Positions 37,660 through 48,700 of a DNA stretch of 64,000 nucleotides are shown here, piece by piece. The notes beneath the pieces are model-generated. The model was not told where the DNA came from. It saw nothing but the letters and a program-made list of their open reading frames with translations, and did no database searches. A program made the position numbers and the translations under genes. How positions within the stretch are numbered: position 1 is the first letter of the stretch; each line of letters starts with the position of its first letter. The stretch is from Casuarius casuarius (taxonomy: Eukaryota; Chordata; Aves; Casuariiformes; Casuariidae): assembly GCA_003342895.1 (NCBI GenBank), contig PTFA01000160.1, forward strand, positions 784,849 to 848,848, read 5' to 3'.

Positions 37660-38710
37660 TTGTTCCTCTGTTGCCTCCTGCCTCCGCGGCTCCCTCCGTG
37701 CCCGCTCGCTGTCCCGAGCCGCGCGCTCGCCGATGGCAGCCCGGCGTGCGGGGGGGGAGCCGAGCGCCAAGGCGGGGAGTCTGGTGTGTTTTGTGCAATA
37801 ACCGGTCTGTTTTAGCCCAAAATCTTTGCCGGTTTCGGGGCGGCCAGGAGCTCGCAGGCAGCTCCAGCTGCAGTGCTGCGGCTGCTGTGGCGTGACNCCC
37901 GGCTGCGGGGCAGAGCGATGCCCTGGAGGTGCTGCCGGCCTGAGCGGGTTTCCCGAGGGAGCCGTATCTGGAGTTTGCGATGTCTATGTTTATGCTGTGG
38001 CGTAAACCGAGTAAACCTGGTGCTTGGAAAAGGGACGAACCTCCCTACAGATCAGCTTCGGAGCCCGGTGCAGGGTTGGTCCCCAGCAGGCTCCTTCCTC
38101 CCGTCTCCGGTGCCTCGCATCCCCGGCGGGGACGGGGAGCCCGGGACCGCCTGTGCCTGCCGCCGCTCGGCCCCTGCCGCCGCTCAGCCCCTGCCTCGGC
38201 CCGTTTCTGACTCTAATTCCTCCTGACTGCCCGGCGCTTTGAAGCGGGCCTCCGCGGCTCCGGGGTTGCGCGGCTGCTGCGAGCTGAACTTTGGCCCCTG
38301 GGTGGGCTGGAGATGCTCCTGTGATCTGGCCGTACCCACTGCCGAGAAACCCCAGGAGCTCTTTCTGCCAAGAAATAAAATAGCCAAAAAAACAAAGTCA
38401 AAAGTCTCCTGCGCGGACCACCCACGTGCTGGGTTTTTCTCCTCCTCCTCCTCCTCTCCCCAAGCTTGCCTCGACACACAAAAGGTTTTTTCTTCCTTTT
38501 CACTTGCTGGCGGCTCTGAGCCTCGGGGAAGCCGTGTTCAAACGGGAAGGAGCGCGGGCAGCAGCGGGACGTGTGCCGCTTGGCCGCTGCCTCCGCGGCC
38601 GGCTGGGGAGCCGCGCGGCTGGAGCGCGGCGCTTCCCGGGGCGCATCGCGGCCGGCTGCTCCCCCTCGGCCCGGCCGTCGCGTTGCGTGTGCCAAGCTGC
38701 GTTAGGGCTG
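37660..38710. promoter_or_regulatory. CpG-dense block (candidate CpG island) in intron 2
   Basis: CpG-rich DNA begins about 550 bp after exon 2. It contains two direct 17-bp copies at 38157-38190 and a (CTC)n stretch at about 38439-38456. No promoter or exon can be demonstrated. Confidence 0.4.
38157..38190. repeat. 17-bp tandem duplication
   Basis: ctgccgccgctcggccc is followed directly by ctgccgccgctcagccc, one difference in 17. Confidence 0.85.
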
Positions 38711-40289
38711 CTTTAATCACGCAGGGGCTCTGCCTCGGCTTGGGCTGCGTTAGCGATGAAAAAGGCCTTTGAAAGCGAACGTAAGCTCTCTGCATCCTCT
38801 CTGCATCCTCGCACCGAGCCCCTCAGCGCCAGCTGAAGGCTTTCGTTAAAAGCATCTTTTCTCCCGGGGCTGGACAGGGAGAGGGGAGTCTCCTCTTCCG
38901 AAGCCTTTTCCTAAAGAGCCAGGCGCGAGGGCCCTTGGCTGCAGGTCCGGGCCCGGGACAGAGGCTCGCGGGGCTGCCCGCTGCTTCGGGCACCGTCTCC
39001 GGCACGGCCCGGGCAGCAGCACGACCTGGGCACTGGGGAGTGCGGTGTTTTGCTCCCGTGTTGATCTGGGAGTGCTTCAGTCTGCAAACTTGGGTTCAGG
39101 GGAGTCTTTGGTTTCTCCCCTCTGTGGTAGAAACAGAGGATTTAACCCTTCGGTGTCTGCAAGCATGTGGCACGTGCCCAGCAGCTGGTGTGCGTGCAGG
39201 GGGAGCTGCCAGAAGCCTTTTGTTCCCGGTGTCCTGTCCTCTCCGTGCAGGAGCATTTCTGCTTGCTCGGAGCAGCCGTACGCAAACCCGTTCTTGCTCT
39301 TTGTGGTTTTGGGAAGAGTTCACTTTGTGGCTGGGCTTTCTTTAGAGGTCTCTTGCCGTACCAGCTTGGGGTGCGCGTGCAAGACGTGGATCTGTCTGGA
39401 CGTGTGTTTTGTGGAGCCTTCTCCTCGCCCGTGGTGACTGTGGCGTTGCGGTGAGCTGGTTTTGCTCTGGGTCAGGAGGAAAGTCTTCGCGCGGCTGTGA
39501 TCTGCGGCGAGGCACGTTTCACACCACCGGAAGATGGAGTGAAATACGGAGCGTCCTTTCTGCCGCGTGGCTCCTCCTGCTCCGTTGCACGGGAGGCGGG
39601 AGGGTGGAATTTAACAGGGATGGAGTCTGTCTGTCGTCTTTTTTTTCTTTTTTTGTCCAGTGAAAATGCTCTTTTGGGGGTTCATCTGCAAAGCACAAAG
39701 CCAAGCCCTTGGGCAGACTGTTGAAGAGGTAAAGGAAGGCTTTCAGGTAGTTTTTATTCGGAGAGGTACATGCACAGAGGTTAATGCTGCTGTTGTTCCC
39801 TGGGCCAGCAGGGAGGTTTGGATTTGCAGTGTCAGGACCGAAGTAAAGTTTCTTACTTGTTAACAGACATCAAGTTACTCTTCCCTGCATGCTTACAGAG
39901 CTATTAAAGAAGCTGATTGCTCGTGAATGGTTGAAATGGGAGGGAAGAGCGTGATTTGTTTAAAAATAAATCATCCAATTGCTTTTTGGGTTACCAAGAG
40001 CAAAAAGCTATAGAAAGAATGACGTTGGCCCTGAAGAATGTCTTCTGAAGTGTGCTGTCCTAGAGGTCTTGGCGTTGGTCCGGCTTCCCACCTGCGGATC
40101 ATCTGCTCCATGGTCTGAAAGCCTAATCATAAAAAAAACATTTCTGTTCAGCCTTAATTTTTCCCTGTTGCCTGTGATTTGCTCTGCTTTCTCGCNTCTT
40201 CTTGTCCCACTCAAATAACCTTCCTCCCCGCTTCGGGGGCCTGCGCTCTTCAGATGCTCGCGGGCAGCTGTGGCTTCCCCATCACTTAC
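38711..40289. other. Intronic sequence, nothing recognised
   Basis: Moderately GC-rich intronic DNA. A cluster of T-rich tracts at about 39637-39655 is the only low-complexity feature. I see no exon, repeat or RNA gene. Confidence 0.4.
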
Positions 40290-40570
40290 ACACTTAGCCA
40301 GCCCTACAGGTTCAGCTCTCTTCACCTCCCTTCATAATTCACTCCAGCTCTTAATTGTGTTTGCTGCTATTCTTTGAACTTGCTCCAGTTTTACTATCTC
40401 TGGTAATGAGGTGCCTAGATAGAGATATATGAATCCAGATGTACTGGCACCAGGACTGCATGAGGAGGAACTCCCAGCCCTGCTCCCCGGGATGCAGTAG
40501 CCCTGGATGCCGTCCAGAAATGTGCTCGCTGCTTCTGGTGCCATATTGCTTTGGCAGGGAGATGGCTTAG
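40290..40570 (-). mobile_element. CR1-class LINE fragment, end of the reverse-transcriptase ORF
   Basis: On the minus strand, one open stretch (40544 down to 40332) contains STFLDGIQGY near its start and SLPEIVKLEQVQRIAANTIK near its end. These match the C-terminal part of CR1 reverse transcriptase, with family forms like NAILGCI, a PLY...YC segment, and KDIDKLERVQRRATKMIK. The region between is altered. It is a short, decayed fragment in intron 2, opposite in orientation to EFNB1. How far it extends upstream of 40570 is unclear. Confidence 0.72.
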
Positions 40571-43500
40571 ATGACGCGTTTCCTCAATCTCACACTTATT
40601 TTATCCTTGGACATGTTTATCTAATTTGTTTTCTGTCATCGTCACAACAGAGTTTTGATGATGACGACAGTCCCTGCAGTCCGTTCTGTGTTTGATTGGG
40701 TGCAGAAGAGTCAAGGTCCTGAAGCCAAGTCTTATTCAACCTTTTCATACTCTCCAGGTAGTTATTTCTGATTCCAGGCAGACGCTTGAGGGGCAGCGTG
40801 CTGTCCAAGGAGCCCTGTTCTGTTTTTCCAGACAGGATCTCTCATACCCCCTCGTGAAGTCCCTGAGCACACTGGTGGTGGTTGACCTCAGTCGTATGAA
40901 TCACCCCTCCCAATCTAGTATTACTTAATGCAGCTAATAAATAGCCTTCTTTCTCTTCAAGTTCGTTCGATGAAAATGCTAAAATAAAAGCGAGGCCCCA
41001 GTAGGTATTTGCCTCATAAATCTAATACATTTGCTGTTTATTGTTACTCTTCAAGTTCTTCAATCACTTTTGACGTAATAATGTTCATAATCTAACCTAA
41101 CTTTTTTTGGCAGCAGGATTTAGTGAGACCAGATACATTACAAAAAGAGTGTTTCTTTAAACCCCTTGTCTTGCATTTCTGTTTTTGGATGCAATTAGAC
41201 TTATCTGGCAAGAATTACTTGTAACCTATTGCTGCCGCTACAATGTGGGTTTCATCCGAGGGCCTTTCTTCCTCAGCAGTTTTCTGTAGCTTGAGCGTTA
41301 ATGTGAAGAAGGGGGTCACATATGTGTGCCAAGTGCCAGAATCCTTTTTTCTTTTTCTTTCTTTTTCTTTTTTTTTTTTTTTTTTTTTGAGACATGTTGC
41401 CATACTTGCTTTACTTGCTATATTCTGCCTCTCCAGCTTCTGACTCTTCAGAAATAGTTGCCATTGGTTTAAAAAGTCTTTAGTCAATGCCAGCTATGAG
41501 TCGGAGCATGTGTGAGAGTGTCTGCGGAGCTGCTTGAATAATTTAGTCCTTTCTGCAGTCCTGGTATTTAGTAATTTCCTCTTTCATTCCTTCTGTCCTA
41601 ACTAATGCAGCGTCGGCTGGGCCTCTCTTTCTGAAGTGTTGCTCTATCTGATGCAACGTTATCTGCACATCCACGTTGCGGGGAGAGGACTCCTGTTCTG
41701 GGGCCAGCCGTAACCCCCAGGGAGTGACTTGTCAGCGAGCCAGGTCTTTGCTTGGTTTCTTTGCTGATTGCATTTGAATGTGGCCGCTTTAATGTGCTCT
41801 TCATCTTCCATCCCACAACTTGTTTGGTGAAGATGAGTTGAAAGCAAAAGTGCTTTTTGATGCCACGATGAGAGCTATGAACTTCTGCTGATAAAAACCC
41901 AATTAACCAGCTTCCTCATTCTTCACCCAAATGGGTCGGCGCTCCACAAATGCGGAACACCCTTGTCCTGTGGACTCGTAACATGCCTTTGAAGACACTG
42001 AAAGTCTGGGTGAAACAAAGCCATCCAAAGCACTGGTGACATAATCGTCTGGCTTCAAAGATTGGCTTGTCTTCACTGACACATGGGGCTGGAGGGAGCT
42101 CTGAGGCCGCTTCTATTTTTTTCCCCTAGGTCTGTGGAGACCTGCGAGTCTCCCAGTGTGAATGACTGTGGCTGGAGCTTGATCTCATCCCTAATGAGGT
42201 ACCTAATGATCATAATCACACCTAATGAGCTGGTAGCTGGAAGACAGCATCAGCGTGGTTGCCTGTACTTGCCATTTTGACTGCTTTCGGTGTAGCTGTG
42301 GCAGGGTGGAAGTCTGTGATGGCTACAGCGTCCATCGGAGATGCTGGGTTAATGCATCGGTGGTTAACGCGTGCCGTGCTTTGTGCCGTTGTGCCCTGCT
42401 CACTACACTAAAGCAAACCATGGCACGTCTGTGCGAGCTGCAGGGGTGGCAGCAGGAGCTGCTCGTGGCGTTGGTGGGATTCAGCGGCAGCCTTTCCCAT
42501 CCCACTAGAGCTGCAGTAGGGTGGTGCAGGAGCGGCGGGTCGTGAGATGCCTCCAGCCTCGCTCCCCGCGGGAGATGCTGCAAGTGATGTGTGGGAGCTC
42601 GCGGGCCTGCGTTGAAGACAAATGGGCCTCTAACAGGGTCTGTCTCAGGACTTCAAAGCCCATGCGCTGGACATGTCAAACCCAAATAATGGCCGTTAGA
42701 CAACACGCGGTTACTTGTCTTGGACGCTTGTCTGAAGACCGTGACCAGAGTAAATGCGATTTTGTTGAGCCCTGTCCCTTAAGCCTCTGCCTCTTTTCTC
42801 TTCTCCTCCTCCCTCCTGACCTTTTCGGCTCGGAGTTGTCCCCGTACAGCCCCTGGCAGCTGATCTCATAGCTCAGCCTTTCACGGCCCTAATAGGGATG
42901 AAAAGCCCTATCAGAAAGGGCCTGTGTCCTGCACCCAACCAGGAGGTAAATACGCAGGGCTTTGATCTGCTCCTGGGCGCAGGGGGAGGGAGGCCCTGCC
43001 CGGAGCAAAGGGCAGAGCAGAGCGGGGGATAACGGTACCAGTTTAACTCTGTGGCTGCTGGCAGCCCCGCCGGCTCCTCGGGCTCCCTTCGTGCCGACCT
43101 GCCCCCGGAGCCGCTCTCCCGGGGCACCTGCGCGGCTGCCGGGCGGGAGAATCCCTCGACCTGCCTCGCTGTCCCCGGCTCTGCAGCGGGAACCAAGGGG
43201 GTTATTGCCGGGTTCAGGCTTTCTCAGGCTGAAGCCTTCCCTTCCTTAGCAGAAACTACTCCTAAGAGCATCTTCTTGAAGCTGACCTAACGCTTTAGCA
43301 GAAAACCAAAGCCGCTCGGCGCTCCTGGGAAGGGAGAGGGCGTGNGGCTCGGGTACGGCCGATGGGCTGCAGCTCCATCCCCACGCCCCGCCGGGCTGCT
43401 CGCCCCTATCGCACGCCGTGTTTCCGAGGGTGCCGAACCGCGTGCGTGGCTCTTGCGTGACTCGTGTGCGTCTCAGAAAAACGTTGTTCCCCTTGCACCT

Positions 43501-46500
43501 NTGGTGACAGGGACAAAACTGAAGCGATCGGTTTTATTTTGTGGCGTCAGCTGAGATGCAGCCTGCTTCACGCCTTCACCCCTGTGCTCTTCCTCCCCCG
43601 TTTCCCCGTCCCCGCTGCCCCCTCCCAGCACACTTGGAACAAGAGCACNGGGACCGAAGTAAAGCTTCAGAGCNGCAAATGCAACAGGGTTTGTAACTGT
43701 GGTTGTGCTTTGTGGGCTTTTCCCTAGTAGCACAGGGAAAATGCTTTAATGTGAAAACTCGGAGGCTCCCTTCTCTGTCCCAGGCTGTGCCGGGGGGACC
43801 TGGCTGGATCCTTCAGGTGGCTTCAGCTCTTCAGCGGCACTGTGCCACCCCGAGAGCTTCCGCAGTAACGGTGGAAAACGTTAAAGCATGACTCGTTGAT
43901 TAAATTTTTAGTAAACAGTGTGTAGGTTTGAAGAGGCCTTCAGCTTGAAGATTTGGGGAGGGGAAAAAAAATCGCAGCATGTAGGAATTTCTGGGAAGGG
44001 TGTGCAATAAATAAGCGCAGGGAACTCATTTCTTCTTGTGTGTTTTTTNTTGTTTTTTTGTTTTTTAATAACTGCTTCTTCAGCAAGACCCTCTCTCGTA
44101 TGCTCTTCCCCTGGGATCTCCATCGCAGTCTCTTTATTTTAACTTTTTCTGTACCTGCAATTCTTTCTTGTCTCCAGGGAGCTGGAAAAAGGTCATNAGA
44201 GGAGCTCAGCTGGGTGCATCCGAACGGGGCTCGCCTCTGCAGGGGACCTTTCGGCGAAGCTGCCCGTGCAGCGGAAAGGAGCCTTTTGCTGGTCGGGCAG
44301 TTGCAGAGTTAGGTACCCGGGAAGCTGCAAATGCCGAAAGTTTAGCTTCCCATGAAGTTGCTCAGTTGTGATGGCCGACGCCTTCCCCCAGAACTCGCAC
44401 AGGCAAAGCAGGGAGTTTTTTCTGGTGTCAGCCTTTGGTTTTTCAGCCGTGGGGCATGTCTCTAGTCCCTTGGTCTNGGATGCGTAGCCTGAACTCTGTA
44501 AGTCCTCGTGTGGACAGGCTGCGTTTCGTAGCCTCCACGGCCAGTTGGTCTGCTGGGCCCTGGCTGAGGGTTTCTCTTAGCTGTGGATGTCTGGGCGAGT
44601 GCCCAAACGTTGCTGTCCCCGGCTCTGCGGTGGGACTGCAGCGCTCCAAGCAGTGTTGCCGCACGGGGACTGTGAGCCACGCGGCGTGCAGGCGAGTCTG
44701 GCGTGGGTGTGATGAACCACGATACATAGCCCTNCTCCATCTTTTAATTTCCAGGATCTGGGTTTTGACATCCTCTCGAGCGGCCTGTATGTGCTGGTGA
44801 GGATTGCCCAGGTTGTGCGCTGTGCGTTTAAAAGCTTGCCTTTCCGGGGAGAATTGGTTTGAGTTGCTATTTGAAGTTTCTTTGCCCTGGGAGTGATGAT
44901 TTTGCTGCTGCTGCTGTGTAATGACGGTGCTCTTTGATCCCGCCTTGCAGCACAGAGCTGGTGTTAACACAGTTAACTGAGCTCCAGTTACGGCGGCGTT
45001 GCTCGGCGCAGGACGGCAAGGCTGGTGGAGCAGCGGTGACGGGCTCCCACGCGTGGGCCGGCGTCNGTCCCTCTCTGCGAGCTGGGTGCAGGGAGTCAGC
45101 CCTGGTTTGGGCTGGTCCTCAATCTGCTTAGGTGCTTATTTAGCAAATACTGGAAATCTCCAAATGCTGTAACTCAAGGAATTCCCGGTCCATATGCCAG
45201 TGTCCTCCTGGAGCAGAGCACGGAGACCACCTTCCTGGCGGATCACGTGTTGGCTTTGAGGAGTCTCCGCTCCTGCAGCGTGGGTGCTGCTCGTGCTTGC
45301 TCAGCCGGGCAGCCCGTGNTGCGGGTGGTGCCGCACGGCGCGTTGTGCCGGGCGTGTTGGTGAGGTGTTATCAAGCTGCCGCACGAGCTGACACGGGATG
45401 AAGCGTTGCNAGACTTGAGTCATCTGTTGATCCTGTTCCACCCTCAGGGTCAATCCGGGCTTGCTTCCAGCAGTGCAAGGATTAGTACCCCGTTGCTTGG
45501 TGAGCCTGATGGTCACTCAGCCCAAAGTGGATAAAACACCTGGTGTAAAAAGGTATTTGGGCTCATTTCTGTCCCGTTTTGGGTTATTCGCCTCTGTGCT
45601 TGGGCCAGGAATTGCACCANTGTAAACCACGCTGCTGCCAAGAGATTCCTGATGTTCGTGCCGAGTTTACCTTTGAGTTGCAGCTAGGCTTCCTCCTGGC
45701 CGTCCCACCACGCGCCCCGACTCCCGTCCCTCCCTGCCGCCGAACGCCCTGCNTGTCTTCAGACGCTCTCCCTCACTCGTCGCTGAGCCAAGCCAGGCAG
45801 ACTGAACTTCTNGAAAATTGCACATAAATCAGCCTCTCCGGTCCCCGATAGCTTGGCCGGTTCTCTGAACTGCCTCCAGTCTGGGGTCTTGGTGGTGAGG
45901 AGGAGCTGGAGCAGCTCCACTGCCGCAGCTGCTGGGACGTCCGCGTCCCCCTCCGTGCGGGCTCTCGCGGCAGAGCGAACCCGGGGCCGCGCTGGCCTAG
46001 CTGGGGCCTGACGCTGTCCCCTCGCGGGTCCTTTTCCCTTCCCTTAATAACAGATTTCTTATTCAGAGTCGCAGATGTTTTGCTACCTAACCAAAGAGAT
46101 TTACACCCTGTTAAAACTCAATAAGTGCTTTCCTCCTCTCCTGCTCCCGGTGGGACCCACAAATGACTCTGGCAGAGCATCAGGTGGAGAATTACGTGGC
46201 ACTTTGTTCTGATATATAACTGACTGTTTGGGGCTACCACGGAGTTTCTGCAAATCATCTTTCTCTTGTATCGATACTGTCTCTTTTCTGGAAGGGGGAT
46301 GGACTTCGAGACAAAGGCTTTATTTTGTGCCCTGGTCCCACCAGAGCTGTGGAGTAAATGAGCTTGCGTGGTGCTGCGAGGCACAGGCAGGGGCTGGGGA
46401 CAGGGATTTCTCCAAGCTTCCCCACAGGGACTTCTCAATAGCGTTTGATGCAGAAGGGCTTGCAACAGACGATGCAATCAGAGGTCTTGCAGCTGGAAAG

Positions 46501-47399
46501 AGGAGTCTTTTCTGGCCTTGATGAGGTTACCTGCGATGTAGCTGTGGCTCTTAATTACGGTGCTAATTGGGACTGATTATAGTTTTTCCATCAAAAAGCT
46601 GTTTTTATGGGAAATTAAGTTTTCAATCAAACGTTACTTGTGTTATCTTTCTCCATGCAGTGTTTCAGTGTTGGCTTATTGTTCCCCTTCCTCCCAAAAG
46701 CGCTCTGGATAGCCCCAGACCAGTACTTAGATCTGGGAGCGGTGCTGCAGTACATGAGGAATAGCGTAGGTGTGTGGCGTCCTCCCTTTTACCCTATTTA
46801 CCTGGTTGTAACACGGCTCGTAGCTGCTGGGGGGGCCGGAGCGGCCGGGCTGCGTGGGGAGAGGAGGAGAGCGGAGGGCACCTGAGCTGCAGCTCCCACG
46901 GGGCACATCTGCCGCTAACGCAGCGTCACGGCTGAGGAAGTAAATGTGCGAGTCAGAAAATTAAAAACTAATATTTTGTTGTAAAATTAACTCCGCCACA
47001 TTGAACGCATTACACAGTTTGTGGTTTGCGTGTAAAAGTGGAACGAGNGTCGAGTGAAGGTGAGAGCCAAACAGCGAGCCGCGATGAAGCAAACCTTGCC
47101 TGGCAGATCAACGCCGTTCCCACGTTTATTTTCCTCATTTGGGCTCTTTCTTAGCCTACCGTTGCAGGCCCTGAGCTTCACAAATATAACTGCCCATCCT
47201 GTATAAAAAATGAGGTTAACTTTAAAATTCTTATTTATTGCGTTCAGTAATGTTTCCAGAAGCGTGTTTGAATCTTCGCTTTCACNGTGCGATGTCTTTG
47301 CAGTTTGCTCAAGCAAAAAATTCAGGCTAGGGAGTCCGAGTTCCCGGAGGTGTCCAGCACCTGATCCGTCTCTCACGTTCGCTCCGGCTTGCTCCCGTT
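40571..47399. other. Intronic sequence, no gene seen
   Basis: Mixed intronic DNA. It contains the long T-rich tract at 41346-41388, a group of CCTAATGA motifs at 42190-42228, a T-rich stretch at about 44041-44066, and an AT-rich block at about 46540-46660 that ends in an acceptor-like ctttctccatgcag at 46660. No protein-coding exon is supported. Confidence 0.4.
41346..41388. repeat. T-rich low-complexity tract
   Basis: About 43 bases of T with interspersed C (tttttctttttctttc) end in a run of more than 20 T. Confidence 0.9.
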
Positions 47400-48700
47400 T
47401 GCCCGGTGCCGTGGAGGAGGAGCGCATCCGAAGCAGCGGGGAACGTGTGTGACCGGGGAGGAGCAGCCCGCTCGGCAGANCTCCGCTTTCCCCGGCCGCG
47501 GAGGAACGAGTGTGCCTTGGCCCTGGCTCGCTGGGAAATGGGCTGGAACCGCAGAACAATTGCTTCCTTCAGCAGTGAAAATTTTTAGGGTTTTGTGAAA
47601 ACGCAAAATGGTTAATTTCTCCGATTCGGACTGGAATCAGCAGCATTAGGTCATTTCCTGCAGCCTTGCCTGGAGAGCGAAGCAGAGGTTGGCAGGATCT
47701 GCTTTCTCCCCCCCGGTGGAGGGATCCGATCTGATATTGCAGCTGGAACAAAAGGCCGAAATCGAGGCTCGCGCTTCCTTTCCCAGCGCCGGTGAGGTCC
47801 GCGATGCCGCGGCCGCCTCCGAGCAGCAGCGTGCCGGCGCATCCCGGCCCCGGGAACAACCTGCCTCCGCCGCGCGATGCGATGCCCGCGGGTCCTGCCT
47901 GCCCCNCCGCCCATTTTAGAAGCTGCTTTTTTGAGCCAGGTCCATCCAGGACTGAGCTGGTGTTGGTGCTTCCCTCCCTGCCAGCCTGCGCCCCGGGCTT
48001 CCCCGAGGCCGTGGTGCTCCTGGGTGCCAAAATCCCCTGCAGGACCCACTGCAATGAAAGGTGCCTTTGTGTCAGCCAGCAACTGGGTCGGCCCCGCGTC
48101 CCCTCCCTGCCCAGCTGACACCCCCTGCTCCCCCTCGCTCCGGACAGCTGGAGCCGGGGGGCGATGCCGGGGGGGCGGCGGGGGTGTCTGCCCCAGCAGA
48201 NGTGATCCCGCAGGAGCGGGGCTTGGAGCTTGCCGCTCCGCCTGTGGCTTTGCCGTGCCAGGTGAAGCCGTAAAGCAGCCCTCGCTGAGGCTCCCAGCTG
48301 CTCCGGGGCTGATGCNGTCGGCAGGACCCGCCGGCTTCGTAGCCGCGAGCCGGAGGGAGCTGCCGAGGCAAACTTTCTGCCCGCATCCGTGGTCCGAGCG
48401 TGAACCGCTCGGGGAGGGCGGCTCCCTCCTCGCTCTCCAGCGTGCCCCGCGGGCCTTGCCGCCAGCGCTGCGCCCGTCTGCTCTGCAGCTCCCACCCGTG
48501 NTGCTGCGTCTGGAGCTCAGCGCTGCAAAGCCGCTGCCCGATTTCTGCCAGCAGGCTCAGGCGGTCCCTGAAGCTGCCGGCGTGCACTCGGACCAGGATC
48601 AGTGCCGCGGTGAAGCTCGGCGTGCTGATGCTCCTGTTAGCCGGCGCAGGCTAGCGTGGGTCCTAGTGTGCCCGTCCCATCTCCATACGGCTGCTCCTCC
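47400..48700. promoter_or_regulatory. CpG-dense block (candidate CpG island) in intron 2
   Basis: CpG density is high, particularly 47790-47905 and 48120-48480. Long frames on both strands run through it, but these carry Ns, lack any domain and overlap each other, so they are regarded as GC-driven artefacts. No exon is called. Confidence 0.35.
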
